DNA of 64,000 nt from TOLSYN sp963849065 (GTDB taxonomy: Bacteria; Acidobacteriota; Terriglobia; Terriglobales; Acidobacteriaceae): positions 930,001-994,000 of the forward strand of contig CAWKFM010000005.1 of NCBI GenBank assembly GCA_963849065.1. Reading direction: 5' to 3'. The notes beneath the pieces are model-generated. The model ran no database searches. It worked only from the letters and a program-made list of their open reading frames with translations, and had not been told where the DNA came from. This document shows, one piece after another, positions 8,377 to 19,471 of this stretch. Position numbers and translations under genes: made by a program. Position 1 is the first letter of the stretch. Each line of letters starts with the position of its first letter.

Positions 8377-9113
8377 TCCGAGCTCCGGTGCACGGCAGCG
8401 GCACGCACCTCTCCGGCGGCCATGGGCGCCGGGGTGTACGCTCGCCGCGAGGGGGCATTGTACCGGCTGTATCCCAGTCCCACGCGCATGTTGTGGTGCA
8501 GGGATGCCGGTACGCAGATGGCGAGGCAAACCCCGAGGACAAAGTGGATCGCGGCAACTCCGATGAGGCTGCGGTAACGCAGATAAAGCCAGCAGGCAGC
8601 CATGCCCCACAACAGGGTTGCAGGTATAAGCAGCGGGTTGGGCACATGCGCCGCAGAGAACAGCAACGCGGCCGTGACAATCGCCATCCACGGCCTGCGC
8701 AGCAGCACCAGCATGCGCGACATAATGAAGCACTGGAGGATAATCTGCTGGATGAGTGACCACAGCAGATAGCCCAGCATCGGCGGGCGGCGGGCGCTGA
8801 GGCGCGAGTCGAAGTGCAGCGTTCCCAGGTGGGCAGCGAGCGCGATCAAAGCGGCGGCGGCAGCCAATGACAGGCCAACCGCCCAGGAGCAGCGCCAGAG
8901 GGCACCGAGCCCAAAGCCGCGACCAGGCCCAGCCAGCCCGGAGAGCAGCAGCGAACCGAAGATCCAGAACGCCGCGGCCAGGGCAACCCAGTTGCGAACC
9001 GGCGGCGGAGACCAGAGGGTGATAAGGATGAGCGTGTAGCCAACCGCTGCCTCAAGCACGGCGCGCAGGGTGCGAGTACCGGGAATGGGAGAATCTTCGG
9101 GTGGTAGAGCCAT
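8373..9113 (-). CDS. CPBP-like membrane protein with substituted catalytic motif
   Basis: A 246-residue membrane protein with about seven helices. Its C-terminal half follows the CPBP domain (FSAAHVPNP as FxxxH; later HFVLG), but the key EExxxR motif reads QQIILQ (in LLWSLIQQIILQCF), so both glutamates and the arginine are replaced. It overlaps the intact CPBP gene by four bases. The start is uncertain: ATG at 9113 or GTG at 9146, neither with a clear ribosome site. It may be a non-catalytic partner of its neighbour or an enzyme of altered chemistry. Confidence 0.65.
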   Translation of the reverse strand: MALPPEDSPIPGTRTLRAVLEAAVGYTLILITLWSPPPVRNWVALAAAFWIFGSLLLSGLAGPGRGFGLGALWRCSWAVGLSLAAAAALIALAAHLGTLHFDSRLSARRPPMLGYLLWSLIQQIILQCFIMSRMLVLLRRPWMAIVTAALLFSAAHVPNPLLIPATLLWGMAACWLYLRYRSLIGVAAIHFVLGVCLAICVPASLHHNMRVGLGYSRYNAPSRRAYTPAPMAAGEVRAAAVHRSSE

Positions 9114-9200
9114 GGCTGCCGTCGTTGGACTGCAAGGGCGCGACACCAGTCAGATGATAATGGATCGTCCTGAGTTGCGCCTCAGATTCGCTCAGACTTA

Positions 9201-10463
9201 TTAGCCGGTCGGCCGCAGCGGCGGTTGTATCTCGGCAGGGGCCATCGCCTCCGGTTCGGGCATGACAAATAGTTTGCCGTGCTCCTCCGGTCCGAACTTG
9301 ATGATGAGCCCCAGGCAGCCGATCACCACCGCCATTGCTACGCCCATGGATGTCGAATAGGTCAGGTGTTCCCCGACCGACGATTCGATGTAGCCGATGC
9401 TGGAAGCGCAGAGCACTCCGACTTGGTAGGCAAAGCCGGGGAAGAATCCGCGTAGCTGATGTGGAGAGAGTTCCGTGATGTGCGCGGGAATGACGCCCCA
9501 CGCTCCCTGAACCATGAACTGCATGGCAAACGCGCCGATCGTAATGGTAGCGATGTTGGGAGCAAGAATCCAAAGCGGGATGAGCAGCACGGCGAGTGAA
9601 ACGGCCGTGAGCATGGCGCGGCGCCGCCCCCAGAGATCAGAGATCCGTCCCACGACAATGCCCCCGGAGAGAGCTCCTACCATCGAGACGATCGTAATCA
9701 GACTGACGATTCCGACGCTGAAGTGGCGCTGGCGGGTGAGGTAGGTCGGGAACATGTCCTGCGTACCATGGGACATGCAGTTCATAAACGTCATCAATAA
9801 AACGACGTATAGGAAGCGCGGCCAGTTCTGTACGGCAGCCTTCCAGTAGGTGGTCCAGTCGGTGCGGGACTGGTGCCAAGCCTCGGTTTCTTTTACTTTG
9901 CTGCGAATAAAGAGCGAGAGCAGTGCGGGCAGGCCGCCGATGAAGAACATCGGGCGCCATCCCAAACGAGGATAGACGACGAAATAGGCAAGGGCAGCAA
10001 GCATATACCCCACCGCGTAGCCCTCCTGCAGAAGACCGGAGATGATGCCTCGCCATTTCGGCGGGACCGATTCCATCGTAAGCGACGCCCCAACGCCCCA
10101 CTCTCCACCCATTCCGATGCCATAGAGGAGGCGCAAAAAGAGGAACACCGCATAGCTGGGAGCCAACCCCGAGCAAAACTCGATGACCGAATAAAAAACT
10201 ACATTTGCCATCATGGGAACCCGCCGGCCAAAGCGGTCGGCCAGAATTCCAAATAGAATGGCTCCGAGGGGCCGGGTTGCGAGGCTTGCCACGAGGGTCA
10301 AGGCGATGTCCGGAACGGATTTGTGGAAGTCGCGCGCGACGGCGGGAACCACCATCACGAGAATGAAAAAGTCGAATGCATCCAGCGTCCAGCCCAGGAA
10401 TCCGGCTAGCACCGCATTCCTCTGGTCCGCGCGGGTAAGTGGTGTGACTACTCTCGAAGCCAT
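9201..10463 (-). CDS. MFS transporter, carboxylate/aromatic-acid type
   Basis: A 420-residue major facilitator superfamily permease with twelve predicted helices. Motif A-like GILADRFGRRVPMM lies between helices 2 and 3 and is echoed by GRISDLWGRRRAM in the second half. The opening FLGWTLDAFDFFILVMVVP and the central GGEWGVGASLTMESVP are typical of the sialate/lactate/aromatic-acid proton symporter group. It is expressed away from the acyl-activating enzyme at 10819; a shared regulatory region with direct repeats lies between, which suggests import and activation of a carboxylic acid. The substrate is inferred at class level only. Confidence 0.8.
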   Translation of the reverse strand: MASRVVTPLTRADQRNAVLAGFLGWTLDAFDFFILVMVVPAVARDFHKSVPDIALTLVASLATRPLGAILFGILADRFGRRVPMMANVVFYSVIEFCSGLAPSYAVFLFLRLLYGIGMGGEWGVGASLTMESVPPKWRGIISGLLQEGYAVGYMLAALAYFVVYPRLGWRPMFFIGGLPALLSLFIRSKVKETEAWHQSRTDWTTYWKAAVQNWPRFLYVVLLMTFMNCMSHGTQDMFPTYLTRQRHFSVGIVSLITIVSMVGALSGGIVVGRISDLWGRRRAMLTAVSLAVLLIPLWILAPNIATITIGAFAMQFMVQGAWGVIPAHITELSPHQLRGFFPGFAYQVGVLCASSIGYIESSVGEHLTYSTSMGVAMAVVIGCLGLIIKFGPEEHGKLFVMPEPEAMAPAEIQPPLRPTG

Positions 10464-10818
10464 ACAGCCCCAGTGATGGGGGAGCTAGATGCGCATGGAG
10501 AAACAAAGGATGGCCGTTCGGGTACGATCTGGGCTCACTTCGAAGCGTCCGAAAAACCGGGCAGCGTCCCAGGACCACCGTTACAGCGGGTTTGGAACAG
10601 TTTGTGAATCTAGGTTCTTACTTTTTCGGCCTTAAACCTGGGAGATAAACCTGGGAGATAAACACTTGTGCAAAGGTGAACACTTGTGCAATCCTGCCCG
10701 GTCACGCAGGCCGGTGTTTCCGGCGCTCCCGCGCATGCATCGAAAGACTTGGAACAGGTAGGCGCGAGCGTTTCGGAAATGGGTTCGCAGGCGCTCGTTG
10801 CAAGACAGTGAGGCAGGC
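10464..10818. other. Divergent promoter region between the MFS and acyl-activating genes
   Basis: About 355 bases without a gene. It carries the short tandem repeats listed separately. No clear sigma-70 promoter was recognised. Confidence 0.5.
10637..10691. repeat. Two adjacent sets of short direct repeats
   Basis: A 13-bp unit cctgggagataaa occurs twice head to tail (10637-10649 and 10650-10662). It is followed at once by cacttgtgcaa twice with an 18-bp period (10663-10673 and 10681-10691). They may be slipped duplications or repeated regulator half-sites in the divergent promoter region. Confidence 0.75.
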
Positions 10819-12687
10819 ATGGATCAAGGGTTTTGGTGGGAACCCACGTTGGAATCGATCCGCAAAACGAATTTGCACGCGCTGATGCAGGAGCAAGGCG
10901 CTGCGACTTACGCTGCGGTTCATGCCTGGTCTGTGCGGAATCCCGAGGCGTTCTGGGAACGTACGATCCGGGCGCTCAATATCAAGTTGCGCACGCCGTA
11001 TCGCCAGTTGCTGGATGTCTCCGATGGCGATGCCCATGCCAAATGGCTGAGGGGCGCGCAGCTTAACATCGCGGAGAGCTGCTTCTACGGTCCGTCCTCC
11101 CGTCCTGCCATTGTCACCCGCCGGCATGACCAGCTCCTGGAAACCATCACTGTTGGAGAACTCGATCGCCTCAGTAACCGCGTCGCAAACGGGCTTCAGG
11201 CGCTCGGAGTTTCCAAGCCGGATGGGATTGCCATCGACATGGCGATGACGGCCGAATCCGTGGCAATCTACCTTGGCATCATCAAGGCTGGAGCGGTTGT
11301 CATCTCGATTCCTGACAGCTTGCCTGCGGAAGAAATTGCCAAGCGTCTAAGGATCGGAGCTGCCAAAGCGGTCTTCACCCAACATGAGATCACTCGGGGC
11401 GGGAAAACTCTGCCGATGTATGAAAAAGTCCGCCAAGCCAACGCGCCTCGCACCATCGTGATTTCGGAAAGGCGGGATGCGGACATCGACCTGCGCGCCG
11501 GAGATCTACGTTGGAACGAATTTGTGAGTCCGGACGAGCAGTTTGAGGCCATATCGTGCGCACCAGACGAGAGCATCAATGTCATCTTTTCCTCGGGGAC
11601 CACGGGCGACCCCAAGGCCATTCCGTGGGACCACTCGACACCGATCAAATGCGGCTCCGACGGCATGTACCACCAGGACATCCGGCCTGGAGACATTGTC
11701 TGCTGGCCGACCAATCTGGGTTGGATGATGGGACCGTGGCTGGTCTTTGCGGCTCTTTTGAACCGGGCGACCATCGCCCTTTACGAAGGCGCTCCCACGG
11801 AGCGGGGCTTCTGCGAATTTATCCAGGACACAAAAGCGACCATGCTGGGCCTGGTTCCGAGCATCGTAAAATCCTGGCGCAGTACGGGCGCTTCCGAAGG
11901 CTTTGACTGGAGCCATCTGCGGACGTACAGCTCCAGCGGCGAAGCCTCCGATCCTCATGACTACGGCTGGCTGATGAAGTTGAACCAACCGGACGGAAGC
12001 TCCCGGCCAATCATTGAGTACTGCGGCGGCACGGAGATCGGCGGCGGCTACGTGACCAGCACAGTGATCGAAGCGCAAAGGCCTTCGGAGTTTAATGCCA
12101 AAGCGATGGGCAGCGATTTTGTTGTGCTCACTGGAGAAGGCAAGACTTGCATCGCCGGTGAGGCCGGGGAAGTCTTCATTCGCCCGCCATCGATTGGTCT
12201 TTCCTCGCGCCTACTGAATGCGAACAACGATGCGGTGTATTACGCCAACTGCCCTGTGATCGACGAACGTCCTTTGCGGCGGCATGGCGACCAGTTGATG
12301 GTGGTGGCGGAGGGTCGTTACCGCTCCAATGGCCGCGCTGACGACGCGATGAATTTAGGCGGCATCAAGGTGGGATCGGCGGAGATTGAGCGCACCTTGA
12401 ACAGCGTGGCTGGTGTGGTGGAGACGGCGGCGGTCGCAGTCACGGCTCCAGGGGGTGGCCCCGACCGGTTGGTAGTTTTTGCCGTGATGAAGCAAGGGAG
12501 CGAGTCGCTCCGTGCCGGGGAGATGAAGCGATCCATGCAGCAGGCGATACGCGATCACCTGAACCCGCTCTTTCACCTCGCAGACGTGGTGATCGTAGAC
12601 AGTCTGCCGCGCACCGCCTCCAACAAAGTGATGCACAGAGTTTTGCGCAATCAGTATGCCGAACCGAATGTGAAAGGTACCAAGTAG
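10819..12687 (+). CDS. AMP-forming acyl-CoA synthetase-like enzyme (ANL superfamily)
   Basis: Adenylate-forming acyl-activating enzyme, 622 residues. The P-loop-like motif FSSGTTGDPKAIPW lies near residue 258. The later motif YCGGTEIGGGY and the hinge region GRADDAMNLGGIKVGSAEIE followed by C-terminal NKVMHRVLR are all standard for acetyl/acyl-CoA synthetases. The overall length and N-terminal layout resemble acetoacetyl-CoA synthetase or the plant AAE17/18 group more than short fatty-acyl ligases. The ATG at 10819 is preceded by GAGG at six bases; a TTG at 10798 is less likely. It lies divergent to the carboxylate-type MFS transporter, which fits uptake and activation of an organic acid. The acid cannot be named from sequence. 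Confidence 0.85.
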   Translation: MDQGFWWEPTLESIRKTNLHALMQEQGAATYAAVHAWSVRNPEAFWERTIRALNIKLRTPYRQLLDVSDGDAHAKWLRGAQLNIAESCFYGPSSRPAIVTRRHDQLLETITVGELDRLSNRVANGLQALGVSKPDGIAIDMAMTAESVAIYLGIIKAGAVVISIPDSLPAEEIAKRLRIGAAKAVFTQHEITRGGKTLPMYEKVRQANAPRTIVISERRDADIDLRAGDLRWNEFVSPDEQFEAISCAPDESINVIFSSGTTGDPKAIPWDHSTPIKCGSDGMYHQDIRPGDIVCWPTNLGWMMGPWLVFAALLNRATIALYEGAPTERGFCEFIQDTKATMLGLVPSIVKSWRSTGASEGFDWSHLRTYSSSGEASDPHDYGWLMKLNQPDGSSRPIIEYCGGTEIGGGYVTSTVIEAQRPSEFNAKAMGSDFVVLTGEGKTCIAGEAGEVFIRPPSIGLSSRLLNANNDAVYYANCPVIDERPLRRHGDQLMVVAEGRYRSNGRADDAMNLGGIKVGSAEIERTLNSVAGVVETAAVAVTAPGGGPDRLVVFAVMKQGSESLRAGEMKRSMQQAIRDHLNPLFHLADVVIVDSLPRTASNKVMHRVLRNQYAEPNVKGTK

Positions 12688-12774
12688 CCAGGAGCCGTGC
12701 GCCAGCAGCCGGAGCGGCATCTTTTGCCGCGTACCCGGCTGCGAAGCTCGGGCTGCCTGGTACGCATGGTTGAC

Positions 12775-13239
12775 TCAGGCGGCGGGCTTCTTGGTACTCT
12801 CTTCGCCTGCGGCGCGCATGCGCGCAATCATTTCCTCCGTGCGCTGCAGGTGCTCGCGGCCTTCCGGAGAACCCTCCACGACCTTCTCCAGGTTGGACAG
12901 GAACGTGGGGGAGAACTTGCTCCGGCACTCCTGCATAAACGGTTTCACCTTGGCATAGCACATCCAGCCTTCGCCGCTGGTGTTGGTGAACAGCGCCCGG
13001 TCAAGCGCTCCGTGCTCCACGAGAGCCGCGGCCATGTCCCAGTAAGAAAGTACCTGCCGGAACCAGTGGCTCTGCGGCAAGTCAAACTGCATCATCGTTT
13101 TCTCGACATCGGCGAAGCTGCGCGGCCAGAATTCCGCTGCGAACCAGTTGCGGGCTTTGCGCATTTCGGTCTCTCTGCGCAGTTCGTAAAGGTGCAGCAA
13201 CAGCTCACCCTCAGCGGTGGTAGCTTGAGTGGTTTCCAT
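12775..13239 (-). CDS. Conserved hypothetical protein, 154 residues
   Basis: A soluble, helix-rich protein starting at an ATG with a strong CGGAGGA site. The middle has a run of aromatic residues (WFRQVLSYWDMAAALVEHG) and GEGWMCYAKVKPFM. This arrangement resembles small DUF4760-like bacterial proteins, but the family was not confirmed. No signal peptide or membrane segment. It is divergent to sufB and shares its upstream region; no functional link is evident. Confidence 0.6.
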   Translation of the reverse strand: METTQATTAEGELLLHLYELRRETEMRKARNWFAAEFWPRSFADVEKTMMQFDLPQSHWFRQVLSYWDMAAALVEHGALDRALFTNTSGEGWMCYAKVKPFMQECRSKFSPTFLSNLEKVVEGSPEGREHLQRTEEMIARMRAAGEESTKKPAA

Positions 13240-13324
13240 GAAATCCTCCGGGAAAGAGTTGTACGGCGGGAAGCGATTCATTGCCTCTAGAGGCCAACGA
13301 AAGATCGAGAGTCTTGGATAGATG

Positions 13325-13345
13325 CAGCCCCGGCCTTCGGGGCTG
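13325..13345. promoter_or_regulatory. Hairpin upstream of sufB
   Basis: CAGCCCCG and CGGGGCTG form a perfect eight-pair stem around gcctt, followed by TTT on the plus strand. It lies in the untranslated region between the divergent sufB and hypothetical gene. It could be an attenuator or terminator for transcripts entering sufB; its role is not proven. Confidence 0.5.
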
Positions 13346-13459
13346 TTTGGCCCTGAAAGTTTCTTCGCTCGGGATACATTTCCGGCAAAGCTGCGGTATT
13401 TGGTGCGACGCCGGCGATTAGAGCATCTAAGCGGGCAGAGGAAGCGTGTGGGGAGTGCG

Positions 13460-14932
13460 ATGAGCACAGACGTAAAGACCATCGAAGAGCTGGCTGAACG
13501 TGAGTACAAATGGGGTTTTGTCTCTGACGTCGAATCGGAGAGCGTTCCGAAGGGACTTAATGAAGGCACGATCCGGCTGATCTCGGCCAAGAAGCGCGAG
13601 CCCGAGTTCATGCTGGAGTGGCGGCTGAAGGCCTACCGGCACTGGGCCTCGTTGGAGAAGGCGCAAGCCGAGCCGAAGTGGGCCAACATACACTACGGTC
13701 CCATCAACTATCAGGACATCGTCTACTATTCTGCACCCAAGAAGCGCCCAGCGCTGGAGAACTTAGAGTCTCTCGATCCGGAGCTGCTGCGCACCTATCA
13801 GAAGTTGGGGATTCCGCTGGAAGAGCAGAAGATGCTGGCGGGAGTTCAAGGGAATAACGTCGCGGTGGACGCAGTCTTTGATAGCGTTTCAGTGGTGACC
13901 ACCTTCAAGGAAAAGCTGAAGGAAGCCGGTGTAATCTTCTGCTCGTTCTCGGAGGCGGTGCAGGAGCATCCGGAGCTGGTGAAAAAGTATCTTGGCTCCG
14001 TGGTTCCTTACAGCGACAACTTTTTTGCCGCGCTGAACGCAGCGGTTTTCTCCGATGGCTCCTTTGTGTACGTCCCCAAGGGAGTTCACTGTCCGATGGA
14101 ACTCTCCACCTACTTCCGCATTAACGCCGCCGAGACTGGCCAGTTCGAGCGCACGCTTATCATTGCCGATGCCGGCGCGTTCGTCAGCTATCTGGAAGGC
14201 TGCACGGCGCCGATTCGCGATCAGCACCAGTTGCACGCCGCGGTAGTCGAATTGGTTGCGCTTGACGATGCGCAGATCAAGTACTCCACGGTGCAGAACT
14301 GGTATCCGGGCGATAAGGAAGGCAAAGGCGGGATCTATAATTTCGTCACCAAGCGCGGCAAATGCGAGGGAGTAAATTCGAAGATCAGCTGGACGCAGGT
14401 GGAAACCGGCTCAGCCATCACATGGAAATATCCCAGCTGCATTCTGCGCGGCGATAACTCGGTGGGAGAGTTCTATTCCGTGGCGCTCACCAACAACCAT
14501 CAGCAGGCCGACACTGGCACCAAGATGATCCACATCGGCAAGAACACCCGGAGCACCATTGTCACCAAGGGCATCTCCGCAGGCCATGGGCAGAACACCT
14601 ACCGCGGCCAGGTGAAGATCATGAAGAGTGCGACCGGCGCCCGGAACTACACCCAGTGCGACTCGCTGCTGATCGGCGACCAGTGCGGCGCCCACACCTT
14701 CCCTTACATCGAGGTGCGGAATTCGACGGCGCGCATGGAGCACGAGGCTTCCACCTCCAAGATCGGCGAGGACCAGATGTTCTATCTTCGCCAGCGCGGA
14801 CTCAAGGGAGAGGACGCGATCTCCATGATCGTGAACGGATTCTGCAAGCGCGTCTTCCGCGAACTGCCCATGGAGTTTGCCGTGGAAGCGCAGAAGCTGC
14901 TGAGCGTGAGCCTGGAAGGCAGCGTGGGATAA
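13460..14932 (+). CDS. sufB: Fe-S assembly scaffold protein SufB
   Basis: SufB subunit of the SufBCD iron-sulfur scaffold, 490 residues, full length. The start MSTDVKTIEELA at 13460 follows GGGGAG; the frame is open upstream but lacks family similarity. Characteristic segments are YKWGFVSDVESE, the beta-helix core with VYVPKGVHCPMELSTYFRIN, and the C-terminal YIEVRNSTARMEHEASTSKI. SufB receives sulfur and, with SufD, builds a cluster driven by the SufC ATPase. First gene of a sufB-C-D operon (gaps 40 and 12 bases). No cysteine desulfurase (SufS) gene lies in this operon. Confidence 0.96.
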   Translation: MSTDVKTIEELAEREYKWGFVSDVESESVPKGLNEGTIRLISAKKREPEFMLEWRLKAYRHWASLEKAQAEPKWANIHYGPINYQDIVYYSAPKKRPALENLESLDPELLRTYQKLGIPLEEQKMLAGVQGNNVAVDAVFDSVSVVTTFKEKLKEAGVIFCSFSEAVQEHPELVKKYLGSVVPYSDNFFAALNAAVFSDGSFVYVPKGVHCPMELSTYFRINAAETGQFERTLIIADAGAFVSYLEGCTAPIRDQHQLHAAVVELVALDDAQIKYSTVQNWYPGDKEGKGGIYNFVTKRGKCEGVNSKISWTQVETGSAITWKYPSCILRGDNSVGEFYSVALTNNHQQADTGTKMIHIGKNTRSTIVTKGISAGHGQNTYRGQVKIMKSATGARNYTQCDSLLIGDQCGAHTFPYIEVRNSTARMEHEASTSKIGEDQMFYLRQRGLKGEDAISMIVNGFCKRVFRELPMEFAVEAQKLLSVSLEGSVG

Positions 14933-14972
14933 AGGTAATTCCAAGAACAGCGTTGCGGAGCGAAGGAGAGGA

Positions 14973-15767
<795 letters not shown>

Positions 15768-15779
15768 GAAAGGACCGAC

Positions 15780-17627
15780 GTGATCACGGCGGAGAGAGCG
15801 CCACAGCACTACACCGCGAGCTTCACGGAATTTGAGCGCCGCGCGGCGGGAAGCCAACTGCCGTGGCTGCGCGAGCTTCGCCGCGAGGCCTTCGCGCGCT
15901 TCTGCGAAGTGGGCTTTCCTACCACGCACGACGAGGACTGGCGATTTACCAGCGTGTCTGCCATCGCGAACACCCAGTTCGAACTGGCGCGCGAGGTGCC
16001 ATCCGCGGTTTCAGCGGCGCAGCTTACGCCGTGGCGGAACGAGGGCGCTGGCTGCGAGTTAGTGTTTGTCGACGGCCATTTTGCGCCGGAGCTATCGACA
16101 CGCAAGCCTTTGCCCGGCGGCGTGACTGTCATGGGACTCGCCCAGGCATTGAGCTCCGAAGCCAGCCTGGTGGCGCAGCATCTCGGGCATTACGTGGACC
16201 AGCACCGCGACAGCTTTGCGGCGCTGAACACGGCCTTTGCGGACGATGGCGCCTACGTGCATGTTCCGCGCGGCTTGATCGTCGAAGAGCCAATCTGGCT
16301 GCTGTATCTCTCCACGGGCAATGGGTTACCCCTGATGAGCCATCCGCGAAACCTGATTCTGGTGGAGGAGCAGAGCGAGGTTGCGATTGTCGAGGAGTAT
16401 ATTTCGTTGGGCAGCAGCGAGGGCATGTTTTGTAACATATTCTGCAACTCGGTGACGGAACTGGTGGCCGGCGACAATGCCGTGGTCTCCCATTACCGGA
16501 TCGAACGCGAGCAGGCGGGTACCCGCAACATCTCGACCTTGCGCATTCAGCTGGGGCGCAGCACGAACATTGCGACGCACTCTGTTCTGCTGGGCGGAGC
16601 GCTGGTGAGGAACAACGTGCATACGGTGCTGGCGGGCGAAGGCGGCGAGTGCCTCATCAACGGATTGTTCCTGGGCGGCGGCGATGAGCACATTGATAAC
16701 TACATGCTGGTGGAGCATGCCAGCCCGCACTGCGGCAGCCGCCAGTTTTACAACGGCATTCTCGATGGCAAAGCGCACGGCGTCTTTCACGGCCGCATCA
16801 TTGTGCACCGGGACGCGCAGAAGACCGATGCCAAACAGACCAACCGCAACCTGCTGCTCTCCGACGATGCACAGATCGATACCAAGCCCCAATTGGAGAT
16901 TCACGCCGACGATGTGAAGTGCACCCATGGAGCCACCATCGGGCAGATCGACGAAGAAGCTCTTTTCTACCTCCGCTCGCGCGGAGTCGGCGAGGTCTCG
17001 GCGCGGCGGCTCCTGCTGCTGGCCTTTGCCGGCGAGTGTATGGCGCGCATGAAGGAAGGTCCGGCGCGGCGGCACGTCGAAGCCCTGGTCAATCAATCCG
17101 TGCTGCGGATCACGGGCACCGCCGAGTCGGATGGCGGGCCGGATGGAATGGTGATTGCCGACGATGCAGCCGCTCCGGCGCTTGCGCCGAGTGGTCACGC
17201 CGAGAATGCGAGTGTGGCGAAGCAGACCGCTGCGGCTCAGCCGGGCACGTCTGTTGAGGAGGCTGTGTGGGCCGAACTGCGCAGCGTCTTCGATCCGGAG
17301 ATCCCTGTCAACATCGTGGACCTTGGATTGATTTACTCCTGCGCGATCACCCCGCTGCCGGATTCGGGCAACAGGGTTGAAGTCAGGATGACCCTGACCG
17401 CGCCGGGATGCGCGGTGGCAGGCGCGATCAAAGAAGAGGTTGAGCGAAAGCTGGCTCGTTTGCCGGGCGCCAGGGAAGTGCGCGTGGAACTGGTCTTCGA
17501 TCCGCCCTGGCAGCCCAGCAGAATGACCGAGGCTGCCCGGCTGCAGCTTGGTTTTGACGCGGATTTTGGCGGTAGGAAAGCGAACTCCAATTCGTCGGAG
17601 CTGCCAATCTGGAAGCCAGGCAAGTAG
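15780..17627 (+). CDS. sufD: SufD fused to a DUF59/SufT-like domain
   Basis: SufD subunit with an extra domain, 615 residues against about 400-450 for ordinary SufD. Residues 1-430 are SufD: HVPRGLIVEEPIWLLY, then FYNGILDGKAHGVFHGRIIV and the final SRGVGEVSARRLLLLAFAGE. After a linker of about 50 residues, residues about 490-595 form a DUF59/MIP18-type domain (DPEIPVNIVDLGLIY and TLTAPGCAVAGAI, with the conserved Cys). DUF59 proteins such as SufT help in Fe-S maturation, so the fusion joins scaffold and maturation functions. The start is GTG at 15780 after AAGGA, 12 bases downstream of sufC. The convergent sufE ends 20 bases after it. Confidence 0.92.
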   Translation: MITAERAPQHYTASFTEFERRAAGSQLPWLRELRREAFARFCEVGFPTTHDEDWRFTSVSAIANTQFELAREVPSAVSAAQLTPWRNEGAGCELVFVDGHFAPELSTRKPLPGGVTVMGLAQALSSEASLVAQHLGHYVDQHRDSFAALNTAFADDGAYVHVPRGLIVEEPIWLLYLSTGNGLPLMSHPRNLILVEEQSEVAIVEEYISLGSSEGMFCNIFCNSVTELVAGDNAVVSHYRIEREQAGTRNISTLRIQLGRSTNIATHSVLLGGALVRNNVHTVLAGEGGECLINGLFLGGGDEHIDNYMLVEHASPHCGSRQFYNGILDGKAHGVFHGRIIVHRDAQKTDAKQTNRNLLLSDDAQIDTKPQLEIHADDVKCTHGATIGQIDEEALFYLRSRGVGEVSARRLLLLAFAGECMARMKEGPARRHVEALVNQSVLRITGTAESDGGPDGMVIADDAAAPALAPSGHAENASVAKQTAAAQPGTSVEEAVWAELRSVFDPEIPVNIVDLGLIYSCAITPLPDSGNRVEVRMTLTAPGCAVAGAIKEEVERKLARLPGAREVRVELVFDPPWQPSRMTEAARLQLGFDADFGGRKANSNSSELPIWKPGK

Positions 17628-17647
17628 CTACATCTGGACCACGGTTC

Positions 17648-18092
17648 TCAGCCGCTGGCCTGCTTCGCCGCGCTGGCCTGCAACTGCTGCAGCGCCGCGG
17701 TGCGGACCATGTTCACGATCCCCATCAGCCCTAGCGACTTGCCCATCGAGAGCTCACGTCCGAAGATGCGATAGATCACATCGGCGGGCACGGCGGCGAC
17801 TTCATCCAGCGGAGCGCCGGAGAGCGAGCTGCGCAGGATCTCCGCCAGCGCCATGGCCGAGATGCCCTGTGGGTTTTCCACTGCGAAGTGAAACGACAGC
17901 GTGCCTGCGGAGCAGGCTTCCGCCCACACGTAGGCTTCCGATTCACAGCCGGGTACGCGGTGTTCCGCGGCAAAGGGTCGCCGGGCGATGCGCTCCGGAA
18001 CCGGAGTGAACTGCCCGGCGGCTTCGATCAGCATCTCAATTCTGTCCTCGCGCTCCAGGCTCTCCAGGGTGGAGACGAGGCGTTCCAGCCGG

Positions 18093-18109
<17 letters not shown>
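17648..18109 (-). CDS. sufE: Sulfur-transfer protein SufE
   Basis: SufE-family sulfur acceptor, 153 residues, full length. The active cysteine lies in HRVPGCESEAYV. The C-terminal part shows SLSGAPLDEVAAVP and SLGLMGIVNMV, as in the family. SufE normally takes persulfide from the desulfurase SufS and hands it to SufB. The ATG at 18109 lies inside the end of the sulfurtransferase gene (17-base overlap) and has GGAG at eight bases, so the two are co-translated. The gene converges with sufD. Confidence 0.93.
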
Positions 18110-18992
<883 letters not shown>

Positions 18993-19471
18993 GCGTAACC
19001 TCTAAACCTACGATGCTCGAATGGCCCTGCGGGGTGCAAGAGAGTGCTCCGGAAGGTAAGCGGCGGAATTCGCGTTCTGGACGGCAGCAGGGTAAAGCCG
19101 GGCAGGCTGGCTGGCCACGCCCGGCTGCTGGAAGCCTTGTTGAGGAGTTCAAGCGCCCATGGAAGGCAGGGCGCCCCCGCTAAGCATCTGTTGCAAGTCG
19201 TCGATGGACGTCGCTACGTTACCCTCCTTTTCTCCCGCCAGCGCGGGCTTACGAGGAAGTTGCCGTGCAGCGACCGACAGCTTAGGCCGCCTCACGAGCG
19301 GTTTGCAGCAGTCTTACTCCTGAACTAGATGGATGCAAGGCTAGGATGGATGCCTGTGTCCGTCATGATTTTGTAATAATCGGCCAGGACACCGCTCTAT
19401 GTCTGGCAGGCACATGCGGTATGCTGTTGCACTGCCAGTTTTTACTACAAAAATTCATGGAGGAGGCGGGA
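18993..19471. other. Intergenic region between sulfurtransferase and leuA-like gene
   Basis: About 480 bases without a convincing gene; open frames here lack ribosome sites and family similarity. It should contain the divergent promoters and a long leader for the synthase. No T-box, leucine leader peptide or riboswitch was recognised. Confidence 0.45.

Noticed and set aside
19000..19471. T-box or leucine leader peptide upstream of the leuA-like gene
   Set aside because: No run of Leu codons with attenuator hairpins and no T-box core sequence seen.
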